A stretch of DNA of 64,000 nt, taken from contig CAWCWP010000001.1 of the NCBI GenBank assembly GCA_963799315.1, positions 1 to 64,000 on the forward strand, read 5' to 3'. Of this stretch, positions 1 through 7,709 are shown one piece after another. Position 1 is the stretch's first letter; the number at the start of each line of letters is the position of its first letter. The notes beneath the pieces are model-generated. The model did no database searches and was not told the DNA's origin. It saw nothing but the letters and a program-made list of their open reading frames with translations. A program made the position numbers and the translations under genes. Source of the stretch: Parerythrobacter_A sp963799315 (lineage in GTDB: Bacteria > Pseudomonadota > Alphaproteobacteria > Sphingomonadales > Sphingomonadaceae).

Positions 1-364
1 TCAGGTCCGCGACGATGCACTGTCGAAAGCCCGCTTCGAATTCCGCTGGCGCGACCAGTTCAACCTGTCGCTCGACCCCGAAACCGCCGAGGACTTCCAC
101 GACCAGACACTACCGGCAGAAGGCGCCAAGACTGCGCATTTCTGCTCCATGTGCGGCCCGAAGTTCTGCTCGATGAAGATCAGTCAGGAAGTGCGTGACT
201 TCGCCTCGAAGCAGAACCAGAGCGCCGACGGGTTTCTGGAGAGCGAAAAGTGGGGCGCTGACACGGCAGCGGCGAGTAAGGCAGCGGCGGAGCAGGGCAT
301 GCGAGAGATGAGCGAGCTGTATAAGGAGAAGGGCGAACGGTTGTATTTGCCCGAAAAACCATGA
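1..364 (+). CDS. thiC: Phosphomethylpyrimidine synthase ThiC (C-terminal part)
   Basis: This is the last ~120 codons of ThiC, the radical-SAM enzyme that converts aminoimidazole ribotide to HMP-phosphate in thiamine synthesis. The reading frame is open from base 2 to the TGA at 362-364; the 5' part lies outside the window. Near the end is the cysteine motif CSMCGPKFC (CX2CX4C), the ligand set for the [4Fe-4S] cluster in this family, followed by the usual MKIS..VRDFA segment. The final ~45 residues are charged and less conserved. A strong hairpin follows directly, so this is the end of its transcript. The family call is very secure. Confidence 0.96.
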   Translation, partial: QVRDDALSKARFEFRWRDQFNLSLDPETAEDFHDQTLPAEGAKTAHFCSMCGPKFCSMKISQEVRDFASKQNQSADGFLESEKWGADTAAASKAAAEQGMREMSELYKEKGERLYLPEKP

Positions 365-371
365 AAGCAAA

Positions 372-406
372 AGCATCGGCTTCCCCTCGTAGTGGAAGCC
401 GATGCT
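372..406. terminator. Hairpin terminator between thiC and the convergent dehydrogenase
   Basis: A perfect 13-bp inverted repeat (AGCATCGGCTTCC / GGAAGCCGATGCT) encloses a 9-nt loop. It lies between the thiC stop and the stop of the oppositely oriented gene, with an A-rich run on the left. That run gives a T-rich tail for the minus-strand transcript, so the hairpin probably serves both genes. Confidence 0.75.
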
Positions 407-413
407 AAGTTGA

Positions 414-1607
414 CTAGTTTGAGTGCGTTCCCAAATGACCCGGATTCATCACGCACTTTACACACCCATCCCTTTTGTCGCGGAAGGTCTTGTAAAGGTC
501 TGGCCCATCATCAAGGTTGCCGCGGTGGGTAATAATCGCGGACAGGTCGATTTCACCATTCTCGACCCGCTTCATCAGCGGCCCAAGGTAGCGCTGCATA
601 TGCGTCTGCCCGGTGCGCATCGTCTGGCCCTTGTTCATGAACGGGCCGATGGGGAACTGGATCGTGTCGGCATAAACGCCCGGAACACTCAGCGTTCCAC
701 CCTTGCGCACGCATTTTACCATTTCCTGAAGCACGTGGCCTCTATCGGAAGCGCCTACGGTATGGAGCGCTACCGCCTCCTTTACATCGGCCAGCACGCC
801 ATGCCCGTGCGCCTCCGCGCCAACGGCGTCGATGCCCGCATCCGGTCCGCGTCCGTCGGTCATCTCGTCCAGCGCTTCCTTGATGTCGACATCTTCGAAA
901 TTAAGCACTTCGGCTCCGGCAAAGTCCTTCGCCATCGTCAGACGTTCCGCCTCGCGATCGATAGCGATAACGCGCCCTGCGCCCTGCATCCACGCTGACT
1001 TTATGGCAAACAGCCCGACCGGACCCGCGCCCCATACGACAACCGTGTCACCCTTCTTCTCTATTGCATGTTCTGCCGCCATCCATCCGGTCGGAAAGAT
1101 ATCGGACAGGAACAGCACCTTTTCATCCGCCAGATCGGCTTCGACCTTGATCGGGCCGACGTCGGCATGCGGCACGCGGACGAATTCGGCCTGTCCGCCG
1201 GCATAGCCGCCGGTAAGGTGTGAATAACCAAATATTCCGGCGGCAGCATGCCCCATCGCCTGACGCGCGTTTTCCGGCGTACGGTTGGTAGTATCACAGA
1301 GCGAAAACAGCTCGCGCTGGCAGAACCAACATTCGCCGCACGCGATGGTGAAGGGGACCACGACGCGATCACCCTTGCGAAGCTTGGTCACGCCACTGCC
1401 AACTTCCACGACCTCGCCCATGAACTCATGGCCCAGTATATCGCCTTCCTGCATTTTCGGCACGACGCCGTCCATTAGATGCAGATCGGATCCGCAGATT
1501 GCGGTTGCAGATACCTTAAGTATGCAATCTCCGGCCTGCTCGATCGCAGGATCATCCACCGTTTCGCAGCGAATGTCGTTCTTTCCGTTCCAAACCAGTG
1601 CGCGCAT
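414..1607 (-). CDS. Zinc-dependent alcohol/aldehyde dehydrogenase (MDR family)
   Basis: A 397-residue medium-chain dehydrogenase. The catalytic-zinc segment (AICGSDLH) lies near residues 36-43 with a GHE motif near 60. The structural-zinc cluster CGECWFCQRELFSLC is around 90-105. The NAD(P) Rossmann motif GAGPVGLF is near residue 193. The overall shape (long ~390-residue form with an insertion before the Rossmann fold) resembles the glutathione-independent formaldehyde dehydrogenase / threonine-dehydrogenase-like branch, so an NAD-linked alcohol or aldehyde oxidation is likely; the substrate cannot be read from the sequence. An AGGAAA ribosome-binding site lies ~7 nt before the ATG. The gene stands alone and ends at the shared terminator with thiC. 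Confidence 0.85.
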   Translation of the reverse strand: MRALVWNGKNDIRCETVDDPAIEQAGDCILKVSATAICGSDLHLMDGVVPKMQEGDILGHEFMGEVVEVGSGVTKLRKGDRVVVPFTIACGECWFCQRELFSLCDTTNRTPENARQAMGHAAAGIFGYSHLTGGYAGGQAEFVRVPHADVGPIKVEADLADEKVLFLSDIFPTGWMAAEHAIEKKGDTVVVWGAGPVGLFAIKSAWMQGAGRVIAIDREAERLTMAKDFAGAEVLNFEDVDIKEALDEMTDGRGPDAGIDAVGAEAHGHGVLADVKEAVALHTVGASDRGHVLQEMVKCVRKGGTLSVPGVYADTIQFPIGPFMNKGQTMRTGQTHMQRYLGPLMKRVENGEIDLSAIITHRGNLDDGPDLYKTFRDKRDGCVKCVMNPGHLGTHSN

Positions 1608-1861
1608 CTGATAATTTCCTGTTTATAAATCCGTAATAACCACCAATACGCAGGCGGGCTGGGACGTTCCCTGAACAATCGTAAACTTGTAACGCCTCGG
1701 CGTGCTTCAGCCTTCTGGAGATGCGCTGTATCCGTCCAAGACACAGTATGCCGTTCGGCTAGCGGCGATTGATGGTGATGCCGCTCGTTCGTGGGCCGCC
1801 AAGCGTAAGCGGCGGAACCGATTATGAGTGAGGATTGGCCAATCCGGCGCGACTTGGCTGC
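1608..1861. other. Intergenic stretch, no gene seen
   Basis: About 250 bases, somewhat AT-richer next to the dehydrogenase start. It should hold the dehydrogenase promoter on the minus strand, but I could not fix -35/-10 boxes. No convincing ORF or hairpin is visible. Confidence 0.4.
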
Positions 1862-2455
1862 CTAACCGACCGGCACCAATTTTTCGACCAGCGTCCGAAG
1901 TTCCTTTGATGTCGTATGACCGGCGACTACCTCGTGATAGCCGATCCCCGCCTTGCGCAAGGCCTCCTTCTTCACCGCATCGCGGGCGGCGGCGTTGCCT
2001 TGGTGGTGGCCGGTCCCTTGGTATTCCAGCGCATGAACCACGCAGTATTTGTCATCCATCAGCGCGAAGTCCACCCGCTTTAAATTGACCGACAGGAATG
2101 CCTGCTTGTCTCTACTGGTCAGGAACTCGCCAAGGCTGACCTGCGCCATCACCTGCCATTCGGGATTGCGCGCGATTACAGCCTTGTCCAGCGCCTTGAA
2201 CACAATGCCTTCGGGTTTGTTGAGCAAGGGGCGCGAGCCGAATTGCGCTGCCATTACCTTTTCCAGCTGGCCGGTCGCTTGGCGACAATCCGTCTTCTGG
2301 CGGCGTCCGCTCCAATAGGCTTTCTTCCGGCTGATTTTCGATTTCTCGTCGATCACCGTCATGGCTAGGAACATCGCACCCAGCGCCAAGACTAGTCCGA
2401 AGACAAACATGGCGATGGGCGCAGGGCTTGCGAGCAGCGATTGGATTTCGGTCAT
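1862..2455 (-). CDS. DUF2726 domain protein with N-terminal membrane anchor
   Basis: A 197-residue protein. Residues ~13-35 form one hydrophobic membrane segment (PIAMFVFGLVLALGAMFLAM), followed by a basic linker. From ~residue 70 onward the sequence matches the DUF2726 pattern: an NKPE..VFKALDK start, then VDFALMD and HALEYQG. The spacing of the acidic residues (D, D, ExQ) resembles PD-(D/E)xK nuclease-like folds, to which DUF2726 is usually related, but no activity is established. It is a single gene, divergent from the HTH gene at 2556. Function unknown; the family assignment is fairly secure. Confidence 0.7.
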   Translation of the reverse strand: MTEIQSLLASPAPIAMFVFGLVLALGAMFLAMTVIDEKSKISRKKAYWSGRRQKTDCRQATGQLEKVMAAQFGSRPLLNKPEGIVFKALDKAVIARNPEWQVMAQVSLGEFLTSRDKQAFLSVNLKRVDFALMDDKYCVVHALEYQGTGHHQGNAAARDAVKKEALRKAGIGYHEVVAGHTTSKELRTLVEKLVPVG

Positions 2456-2555
2456 GGCTTACCTGTCGGTCGTGCGTCGGTTGTGAGGCGACGTACGGTA
2501 GGCCGTAAAAGTTGAAACCTTTCCTACACGCGCGAATTCTGCCTTATCCTGTGCG

Positions 2556-3198
2556 ATGACCGATCTCAGCAACGCACCGTCCGCCCCCTCCACCCCTGCC
2601 ACGACGCCGAAAAGCACGCGCCACGATGGTTGGTCGCTCGACCGGCAGGCGCAGTTCTTGCGGCAGCTTTCCGCCACGCACTCCGTGACCGAGGCGGCGA
2701 AGTCGGTCGGCAAGTCGCGGCAGTCGGCGTATCGGTTGCGGTCCCGCCTCAAGGGGCAGGCGTTCGATCTCGCGTGGGAGGTGGCGTTTCATCATTCCTA
2801 TGACGTGCTCGCCCATGCGGCGCTCGACCGGGCGCTGAACGGGGTGGAGGTGCCGGTGTTTTTCCAGGGCGACGCAGGTCGGCAGCTATCGCCGCTATGA
2901 CGAGCGGCTGACGGTGGCGCTGCTGAAGAAGCAGTCGCTGGGCGGCGTGCCGTTGATGGGCAAGCTCGCGCCGGGTGCGGAGCTTCATGCGCGCGACTTC
3001 GAGACCCTGCTGGACCGGGTGGAGCGCGGCGAGGGCGTGTTGACCGGCGCGCGGCACCTGTCCGACCCGTCCGAGATCGCCATGATTCGCGCCCGGACCT
3101 CTGCCGATCCCGCATACAGGCCCCCGTCCCCCTGTCCGTCCGGCCTGTCGAACGACGAACTCCTCCAGCAATTACAGGAACTTGATGGCGATATTTGA
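2556..3198 (+). CDS. Helix-turn-helix protein, hypothetical (frameshift near 2873)
   Basis: Two overlapping frames together make a ~213-residue protein. Residues ~25-70 contain a helix-turn-helix-like segment (SVTEAAKSVGKSRQSAYRLR), of the type seen in small DNA-binding proteins common in sphingomonads. The first frame ends at 2900, but the continuation (VGSYRRYDERLTVALLKK) is in the +1 frame. One extra base in the GGCGACGCAGG stretch at about 2871-2876 explains the break, and the total length is 3n+1. The C-terminal half is rich in charged residues and has no recognised domain. Either a sequencing insertion or a true pseudogene; because many neighbours show the same lesion I favour the former. 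Function beyond putative DNA binding is unknown. Confidence 0.6.
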
Positions 3199-3234
3199 AA
3201 GTGACACGGTGTCACCTTTGTCACCTTCGCCACG

Positions 3235-3648
3235 TTAGCTTACGCCCGCGCGCTCCAGCTCCGGACGCAGCCTGCCGGTGGCCCACATGCCGAACATCTT
3301 GAAGTCCGCGCCAAGGCTCCACAGCGGATAGGTGAAGGTGGCGGGGCGGTTTTTCTCGACCGTGAAATGCGCCAGCCATGCGAAGAAATATCCGGCCAGC
3401 GGCATGGCGACGAGCAGCCACCAGTTGCCGGTGACTACCGCCACCACGGCAATCGCAATCACCAGCGCGGTGCCGATATAATGCAGCGCGCGGGTTTCCG
3501 GTCTGGCATGTTCGCGCAGGTAATGCGGCCAGAACGCGGCAAAGGTGTCGTAGCGTTCGCCTGCCGGTTTGGCGGTGTCGGACTCTTTGTTGGGGTCAGT
3601 TTCATTGGGGCCAGACTCAGTGGGGCCAGACTTATTGGGGAATGTCAA
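3235..3648 (-). CDS. DUF962 / Mpo1-like membrane protein
   Basis: A 137-residue protein. The first ~30 residues are a low-complexity hydrophilic tail made of imperfect PNxSGP/PNETDP repeats, mirrored in the DNA as ~15-bp repeats at 3590-3645. The rest matches the DUF962/Mpo1-like family: F..FWPHYLREHARPETRALHYIGT, then two hydrophobic segments (~60-82 and ~84-100) and HFTVEKNRPATF, including the conserved His residues. Yeast Mpo1 is a dioxygenase acting on 2-hydroxy fatty acids; whether the bacterial relative does so is inference. The start overlaps the end of the upstream PNPOx-like gene by 17 nt, suggesting co-transcription. The repeated N-terminus could also mean a later true start. Confidence 0.72.
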   Translation of the reverse strand: MTFPNKSGPTESGPNETDPNKESDTAKPAGERYDTFAAFWPHYLREHARPETRALHYIGTALVIAIAVVAVVTGNWWLLVAMPLAGYFFAWLAHFTVEKNRPATFTYPLWSLGADFKMFGMWATGRLRPELERAGVS

Positions 3649-4084
3649 AATCGGCCTCCTTGTCGCCGTCCCAATAGGCGGCGCGGGTGGAATGGACGTG
3701 GATCAGCACCATGCCTTCGGTGTCTACGCCATTGTCGAACCAGCGGTCCAGTTCGTCGACCCAGTGCTTCTCGAACACGGCCTTGTCGCGCACGATCTCG
3801 GCCTTGCCTTCGACCGAGATGAAGATGCCGGGCGCGCCATCGCCGGGTCCGCGGCCCTGGAACGACAGGCCGACCTTTGGGTCGCGTTTGATATCGTCCA
3901 CCATCAGGCAGTCTTCCCAGGTGAAGTAATAGCTGTCGCCGTCATACTCGACCTGGCGGTTGTTGCTCATCGGGCGGGCGCCGATCTGGCCGTCTTTGGT
4001 ATGCGTGTTGAGCATCACGAAATCGATGTCTTTCATCGCGGCGGCAATGTGTTTCAGGTGATGGTCGGGGGTGGTGTCCGGCAT
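3632..4084 (-). CDS. PNPOx-fold general stress protein (GS26-like)
   Basis: A 150-residue protein of the pyridoxamine-5'-phosphate-oxidase-like fold. The pattern is that of the general stress protein 26 group: FVMLNTHTKDGQIGARPM at ~20-37, a beta strand YYFTWEDCLMVDDI, KVGLSFQG around 90, IFISVEGKAEIV, and a C-terminal strand ending AAYWDG. These proteins bind flavin or F420 in some members; the ligand here cannot be told. The ATG at 4084 is preceded by AAGGA, which excludes the longer upstream extension. It is the first gene of a two-gene unit with the DUF962 gene. Confidence 0.82.
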   Translation of the reverse strand: MPDTTPDHHLKHIAAAMKDIDFVMLNTHTKDGQIGARPMSNNRQVEYDGDSYYFTWEDCLMVDDIKRDPKVGLSFQGRGPGDGAPGIFISVEGKAEIVRDKAVFEKHWVDELDRWFDNGVDTEGMVLIHVHSTRAAYWDGDKEADFDIPQ

Positions 4085-4148
4085 GGTCGGTTCCTTGTCG
4101 TTTGTGTCGAGTTGTCGGGAGAGCAACGCTTGGCAGGCGCCGACGGTT

Positions 4149-4628
4149 TCAACGGGCCATCCCCACCAGCACGCGGTCGAGCGCCTGCAGGAAGCGCGAG
4201 CGGTCGGCCTTGGCGAAGGGAGGCGGGCCGCCAGCCCCCGCACCTGATGGGCCGTCCATGCCACTGCGCAGGTCGGCCATGATGGCACGGGTTGCGACCG
4301 CCGCGCCGATGCTGGCGGTGTCGAACGGCTTGCCGTTATGCGCCAGCACCTGCGCGCCCGATTTCAGGCATCGTTCGGCGAGCAGGATGTCGGCGGTGAC
4401 GACCACCGTGTGCGGACCGGCGTGCTCGGCGATCCAGTCGTCCGCCGCGTCGAACCCGTCATCGACCAGCACGCGCTTCACCCGCTCGCTTACGGGCACG
4501 CGGAACGGGCTGTTGCTGACCACGCGGACATCGGCGGCATGGCGCCGGGCCACGCGGTATATCTCGTCCTTCACCGGGCAGGCATCGGCGTCGACGAGGA
4601 TGGTGGCGTGCGGGGCGGGTGCGGGCAT
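4149..4628 (-). CDS. YaiI/YqxD family protein (DUF188)
   Basis: A 159-residue member of the YaiI/YqxD family. It begins with the signature ILVDADACPVKDEIYRVA (residues ~9-26), followed by VVSNSPFRVP, VLVDDGFDAADDWIAEH and VVTADILLAERCL, and the conserved LAHNGKPFDTASIG. The fold is PIN-nuclease-like with clustered Asp residues (DADACP, ADD, TAD), but no activity has been firmly assigned to the family. The C-terminal ~25 residues (GPSGAGAGGPPPF then FLQALDR) are also typical. A much longer in-frame upstream extension overlaps the hpf gene on the other strand and was rejected. It is divergent from hpf. Confidence 0.85.
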   Translation of the reverse strand: MPAPAPHATILVDADACPVKDEIYRVARRHAADVRVVSNSPFRVPVSERVKRVLVDDGFDAADDWIAEHAGPHTVVVTADILLAERCLKSGAQVLAHNGKPFDTASIGAAVATRAIMADLRSGMDGPSGAGAGGPPPFAKADRSRFLQALDRVLVGMAR

Positions 4629-4746
4629 GGAGGCGGTCTTACCGCGCCGGTCCGAAAGACGCCAATCCGCCGGAACCCAGTCCGCCGGAACATCGCCGGT
4701 GGTCGGCGGTTTTATGGCCAACGAACAATCACACGGGAGAACCGCC

Positions 4747-5091
4747 ATGCAGTTCCAGTTCAATTCCGACAGTTCGGTGATGGGCACCGAAAACGTCGCC
4801 GAGCGGATCGAGGCGCAACTGCGCCAGAAGCTCGATCGCTTTACCGACAAGCTGACTCGCCTCGAAGTGCATGTGCGCGACGAAAACGGCGCGAAAGGCG
4901 GCGATGACGACAAGGTTTGCATGATCGAGGCACGCATCCGGGGCGACAAGCCTATCGGCGTGACCGGCAAGGCGGGCGATGTCGATGCCGCCGCGCGCGT
5001 TGCGGGCAATACGATGGCGCAGCGGCTGGAGCGGTATTTCGGCAAATCGAAACGGCGCGAGCCATCACCGGACAAGGTCATCGAAGACTGA
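4747..5091 (+). CDS. hpf: Ribosome hibernation promoting factor, short form
   Basis: A 114-residue HPF/RaiA family protein: an N-terminal ribosome-binding fold with SSVMGTENVAERIEAQLRQKL, then FTDKLTRLEVHVRDENG, the acidic segment GGDDDKVCMIEARI and PIGVTGKAGDVDAAA. It lacks the C-terminal dimerisation domain of long HPF, so it should act like short HPF/YfiA, binding the 30S decoding centre in stationary phase. The start is set by GGGAGA 7 nt before ATG 4747; longer upstream frames lack this. It is followed 8 nt later by a DUF427 gene, probably in the same transcript, which fits a stationary-phase or stress unit. Confidence 0.85.
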   Translation: MQFQFNSDSSVMGTENVAERIEAQLRQKLDRFTDKLTRLEVHVRDENGAKGGDDDKVCMIEARIRGDKPIGVTGKAGDVDAAARVAGNTMAQRLERYFGKSKRREPSPDKVIED

Positions 5092-5099
5092 GCCGCGAT

Positions 5100-5697
5100 A
5101 TGGCGCAGCTACCGGACCGCGATGCCTTGCTGGCACAAGTGAAGGGCAGTCGGGGCGGCTGGGATGCGAGCTTTCGTCCTGCGGACCTAGAACCGGCTGG
5201 GGCGGGGCAGGAGTCGGTATGGGATTATCCCCGACCGCCTGCGCTGGTCCCGGCATGGGGCACAGTACGGGTAAGTCACGGCAAGCATGTGATTGCCGAA
5301 AGCGAACGCGCGTTGGTGGTGAAGGAAACGGCGGGCGCGCCAGTGCCGTATCTACCACCGGACGACGTGAATACGGGCTTGCTGGTGGCGAATGGCGGCG
5401 TATCGGTCTGCGAATGGAAAGGGGCCGCGCTGGCGTATGACTGCGTGATGCCGGATGGATCGCGCATAGCCGACGCGGCATGGTGCTACCCCGAACCGTT
5501 CGGCGATCTGCCAGCGGATTTTACCCGTATTGCCGGATGGTTCGCGTTTTATCCGGCCAAGCTGGATTGCCGGGTGCAGCGTAAAAGACGGAACGTGGGA
5601 GCAGGCGCGTCCCCAGCCGGGTGGTTTCTATGGCGGCTGGATGCTGGACCGGATTGCGGGGCCGGTGAAGGGCGGACCCGGTACCGGACACTGGTAG
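5100..5697 (+). CDS. DUF427 domain protein (frameshift near 5583)
   Basis: About 198 residues. The central part is a DUF427 domain: VRVSHGKHVIAESERALVVKET, then PYLPPDDV, CEWKGAALAYD and AAWCYPEP, ending WFAFYPAKLDCRV. The C-terminal extension (PGGFYGGWMLDRIAGP, then TGHW) is in the +1 frame. Deleting one A from the A4 run at 5583-5586 joins them, and the length is 3n+1. DUF427 proteins fold like a beta-tent but have no assigned function. A second, shorter DUF427 gene (96 residues) lies at 11024-11314. It is located 8 nt after hpf. Confidence 0.75.
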
Positions 5698-5932
5698 GCC
5701 CGCAACCGGAAGGATTCGACCCGCACGCCTTCTTCTGTTATACAAAGGTTTGCCGACGTCGAAATTTGCGACGGACTTCGGGATTTGCTTACTGCCTTGC
5801 GCGTACCGGACCACCGGTTTCGCTCCGGCATGGATCAGACGACGTTTTCCTTTCCGATGACGATTTGACGCACGACCCCCGCCCGGCGCTTCTGCCGGTA
5901 ACGGGCACTTCGTTTCTTGAAAGGAAACACGC
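5698..5932 (+). promoter_or_regulatory. Long leader region of the cold-shock gene
   Basis: 235 bases lie between the DUF427 stop and the cold-shock ATG, with no credible ORF. The strand just upstream carries a clear ribosome-binding site (GAAAGGA, 7 nt before the ATG). Long 5' leaders are usual for cspA-type mRNAs, where structure changes with temperature. That role here is inference; no conserved cold box was identified. Confidence 0.35.
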
Positions 5933-6145
5933 ATGGCCAAGTCAGGCACAGTAAAATTCTTCAACCAGGACAAGGGCTATGGCTTCATCCAGCCCGACGA
6001 TGGCAGCCCCGACAGCTTCGTCCACATCACGGCCGTTCAGGCCGCCGGTATGGTCACGCTGGATAAGGAACAGCGCCTGAACTTCGACGTGGAGCAGGGC
6101 CGCAACGGCAAGGAAAGCGCCGTCAACCTGTCCGCCGCCGACTAG
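5933..6145 (+). CDS. Cold-shock protein, CspA family
   Basis: A 70-residue single cold-shock domain. It shows GTVKFFNQDKGYGFIQPDDG (containing RNP1 as KGYGFI) and SFVHITAVQ (RNP2), with the aromatic residues expected to stack on single-stranded RNA or DNA. Length and motif order are exactly those of CspA-type RNA chaperones. A strong GAAAGGA site precedes the ATG and a hairpin terminator follows 20 nt after the stop, so it is monocistronic. Paralogue identity (cspA, cspE etc.) cannot be assigned. Confidence 0.95.
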   Translation: MAKSGTVKFFNQDKGYGFIQPDDGSPDSFVHITAVQAAGMVTLDKEQRLNFDVEQGRNGKESAVNLSAAD

Positions 6146-6166
6146 GCGTTCGAAACTGACACATGC

Positions 6167-6200
6167 GGGGCGCGGCGTATGGACGCCGTGCCCCGTCTTG
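6167..6200 (+). terminator. Rho-independent terminator after the cold-shock gene
   Basis: Stem GGGGCGCGGCG with CGCCGTGCCCC (one G-T wobble) and a 6-nt loop, followed by a T-rich GTCTTGTCATATTT stretch. It lies 21 nt after the cold-shock stop codon. Confidence 0.75.
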
Positions 6201-6266
6201 TCATATTTACCGCATCGCCTATTTTTTAAAACTTAACCCAAACCGCAGCGGAGCTTAGTTTAGCCC

Positions 6267-6494
6267 ATGAGCCAGACTTACGAATTTTATCTCGCCCGCG
6301 CCGAAGAATCGGCTGCCGAAGCGGAAGCCGCCAAGCTCGATAACGTCAAGGAACGCGCCTTGCGATCCGAGAAAACCTGGCGCGGCCTTGCCGAACAGGC
6401 GCGAGCCGTTGCGCGCGAACGGGCCAAGGTCGAGCGCGAAAAAGCGGCGAAGCGCGAAGAAGAGCAGCTTGCTGCCGCCGCGCAGACCGCCTGA
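6267..6494 (+). CDS. Small charged coiled-coil protein, hypothetical
   Basis: A 75-residue protein with no hydrophobic segment. Residues ~8-72 are alanine, glutamate, lysine and arginine rich with heptad spacing, predicting one long helix or coiled coil (e.g. EESAAEAEAAKLDNVKERAL). It has no recognised domain. Such short helical proteins are frequent in Sphingomonadales, but I know no function. It lies 15 nt upstream of the lipoprotein at 6510 and may be co-transcribed with it. Confidence 0.6.
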   Translation: MSQTYEFYLARAEESAAEAEAAKLDNVKERALRSEKTWRGLAEQARAVARERAKVEREKAAKREEEQLAAAAQTA

Positions 6495-6509
6495 GAATAG
6501 CGCCGTATC

Positions 6510-6926
6510 ATGCGCTTGAGCGTCGCGGCGATATGTGCTTTTGGGCTGATGCTGGGTGCTTGCGGAACCAATAACGCCACGACTGCCCAATATAGCGGCA
6601 TCGGTGCGAACGAGACGATCTATTTCGGCGGTAACGAACCGTTCTGGGGTGGAGAGACGTCGGGCGATACGCTGCTATATACGACACCGGAAAACTCCGG
6701 CGGTACGACGATTTCCGTGCGGCGTTTTTCCGGGAATAACGGCCTTGGCGTTGCCGGTTCCCTAGACGGCGAAACCTTCGATATGGTCGTAACGCCGGGC
6801 GCGTGTTTCGATACGATGGCGGATCGCGCCTATCCCTTTGTCGTCACGCTGATGCTGGGCGAGGAACTGCGCGAAGGATGCGGCTGGACCGAACGCCAGC
6901 CATTCACGGCTACCACTTCGGAGTAG
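6510..6926 (+). CDS. Lipoprotein, COG3650-like
   Basis: A 138-residue protein with a lipoprotein signal (MRLSVAAICAFGLMLGAC, lipobox LGAC with Cys18). The mature part contains IYFGGNEPFWGGETSGDTLLY, which resembles the NEPFW motif of the COG3650 family of small periplasmic or outer-membrane proteins, and a late Cys pair (GACFDTM, EGCGW) that could form a disulphide. The family function is unknown. It is followed ~120 nt later by the fasciclin lipoprotein on the same strand. Confidence 0.65.
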   Translation: MRLSVAAICAFGLMLGACGTNNATTAQYSGIGANETIYFGGNEPFWGGETSGDTLLYTTPENSGGTTISVRRFSGNNGLGVAGSLDGETFDMVVTPGACFDTMADRAYPFVVTLMLGEELREGCGWTERQPFTATTSE

Positions 6927-7050
6927 CGTAAAACGGAATTTCGGGGCGGGTCCAAAATTGATTTGGAACAAGCTGAGCGGTCGCGCCGTTGGGCTGTTGA
7001 AGGAACGCGCCGGTTCGGTGCGATGTCCAAACAATCCGAGGAAGTACACT

Positions 7051-7629
7051 ATGACTACCCGCATGAAGTTTTTCGCCGCACCCATCATGGCATCGGCCTT
7101 CGCGCTCGCCGCCTGTGGCGAGCCTGCCGATACGGTCGAGCCGGTCGAAACGATGGAGCCCGCAACCGACACGATGGCCGATACCGGCACGATCGTCGAT
7201 GTGGCTGGTGGCAACCCCGATTTCTCCACGCTGGTGTCTGCCGTAACGCAGGCCGGCCTCGGCGAAACGCTGATGGGCGATGGTCCCTTCACCGTATTCG
7301 CGCCGACCAACGCCGCCTTCGAAAAGGTGGACGAAGCGACCATGACGGAGCTGATGTCCGATGAAGGCAAGGCGACGCTGACCGGCATTCTGACCTACCA
7401 TGTGGTGGCCGGTAACACGTCCGGTGCAGCGCTGGCGCAGGCCATTACAGATGGCGGCGGCACGGCCGAACTGACAACGGTGAACGGTGCCGTGCTGAAG
7501 GCTTCGATGGATGGCGAAAACGTCATTCTTACCGATGCGGCAGGTGGCACGTCGATGATTTCTGCGACGGATGTTGCGGCATCGAATGGCGTCATCCACG
7601 CCATCGACACGGTGCTGATGCCCTCGTAA
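7051..7629 (+). CDS. Fasciclin (FAS1) domain lipoprotein
   Basis: A 192-residue secreted protein. It has a lipoprotein signal with lipobox ALAAC, then an acidic Thr/Glu/Pro linker to ~residue 50, then a single FAS1 domain. The domain has both conserved boxes: FTVFAPTNAAFEKV (H1 region) and ILTYHVVAG, and ends VIHAIDTVLMP. FAS1 domains mediate adhesion or ligand binding at the cell surface. The ATG at 7051 is preceded by GAGGAAG, so I prefer it to longer upstream starts. The gene ends at a strong bidirectional terminator. Confidence 0.9.
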   Translation: MTTRMKFFAAPIMASAFALAACGEPADTVEPVETMEPATDTMADTGTIVDVAGGNPDFSTLVSAVTQAGLGETLMGDGPFTVFAPTNAAFEKVDEATMTELMSDEGKATLTGILTYHVVAGNTSGAALAQAITDGGGTAELTTVNGAVLKASMDGENVILTDAAGGTSMISATDVAASNGVIHAIDTVLMPS

Positions 7630-7650
7630 GAACATCTGCATTCAATACCG

Positions 7651-7687
7651 AAAGGGCGGCTGTCGATCATTCGACAGCCGCCCTTTT
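7651..7687. terminator. Bidirectional terminator between fasciclin and S41 genes
   Basis: A near-perfect long stem (AAAGGGCGGCTGTCGA / TCGACAGCCGCCCTTT) closes a 4-nt loop. T-runs follow on the plus strand and, through the leading A-run, on the minus strand. It sits exactly between two convergent genes. Confidence 0.88.
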
Positions 7688-7709
7688 CTATTTCTTGGTT
7701 ATGGCGAGT

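Noticed and set aside
4102..4746. Long N-terminal extension of the hpf frame
   Set aside because: It is antisense to the DUF188 gene and lacks a ribosome site; a clear GGGAGA marks the ATG at 4747.
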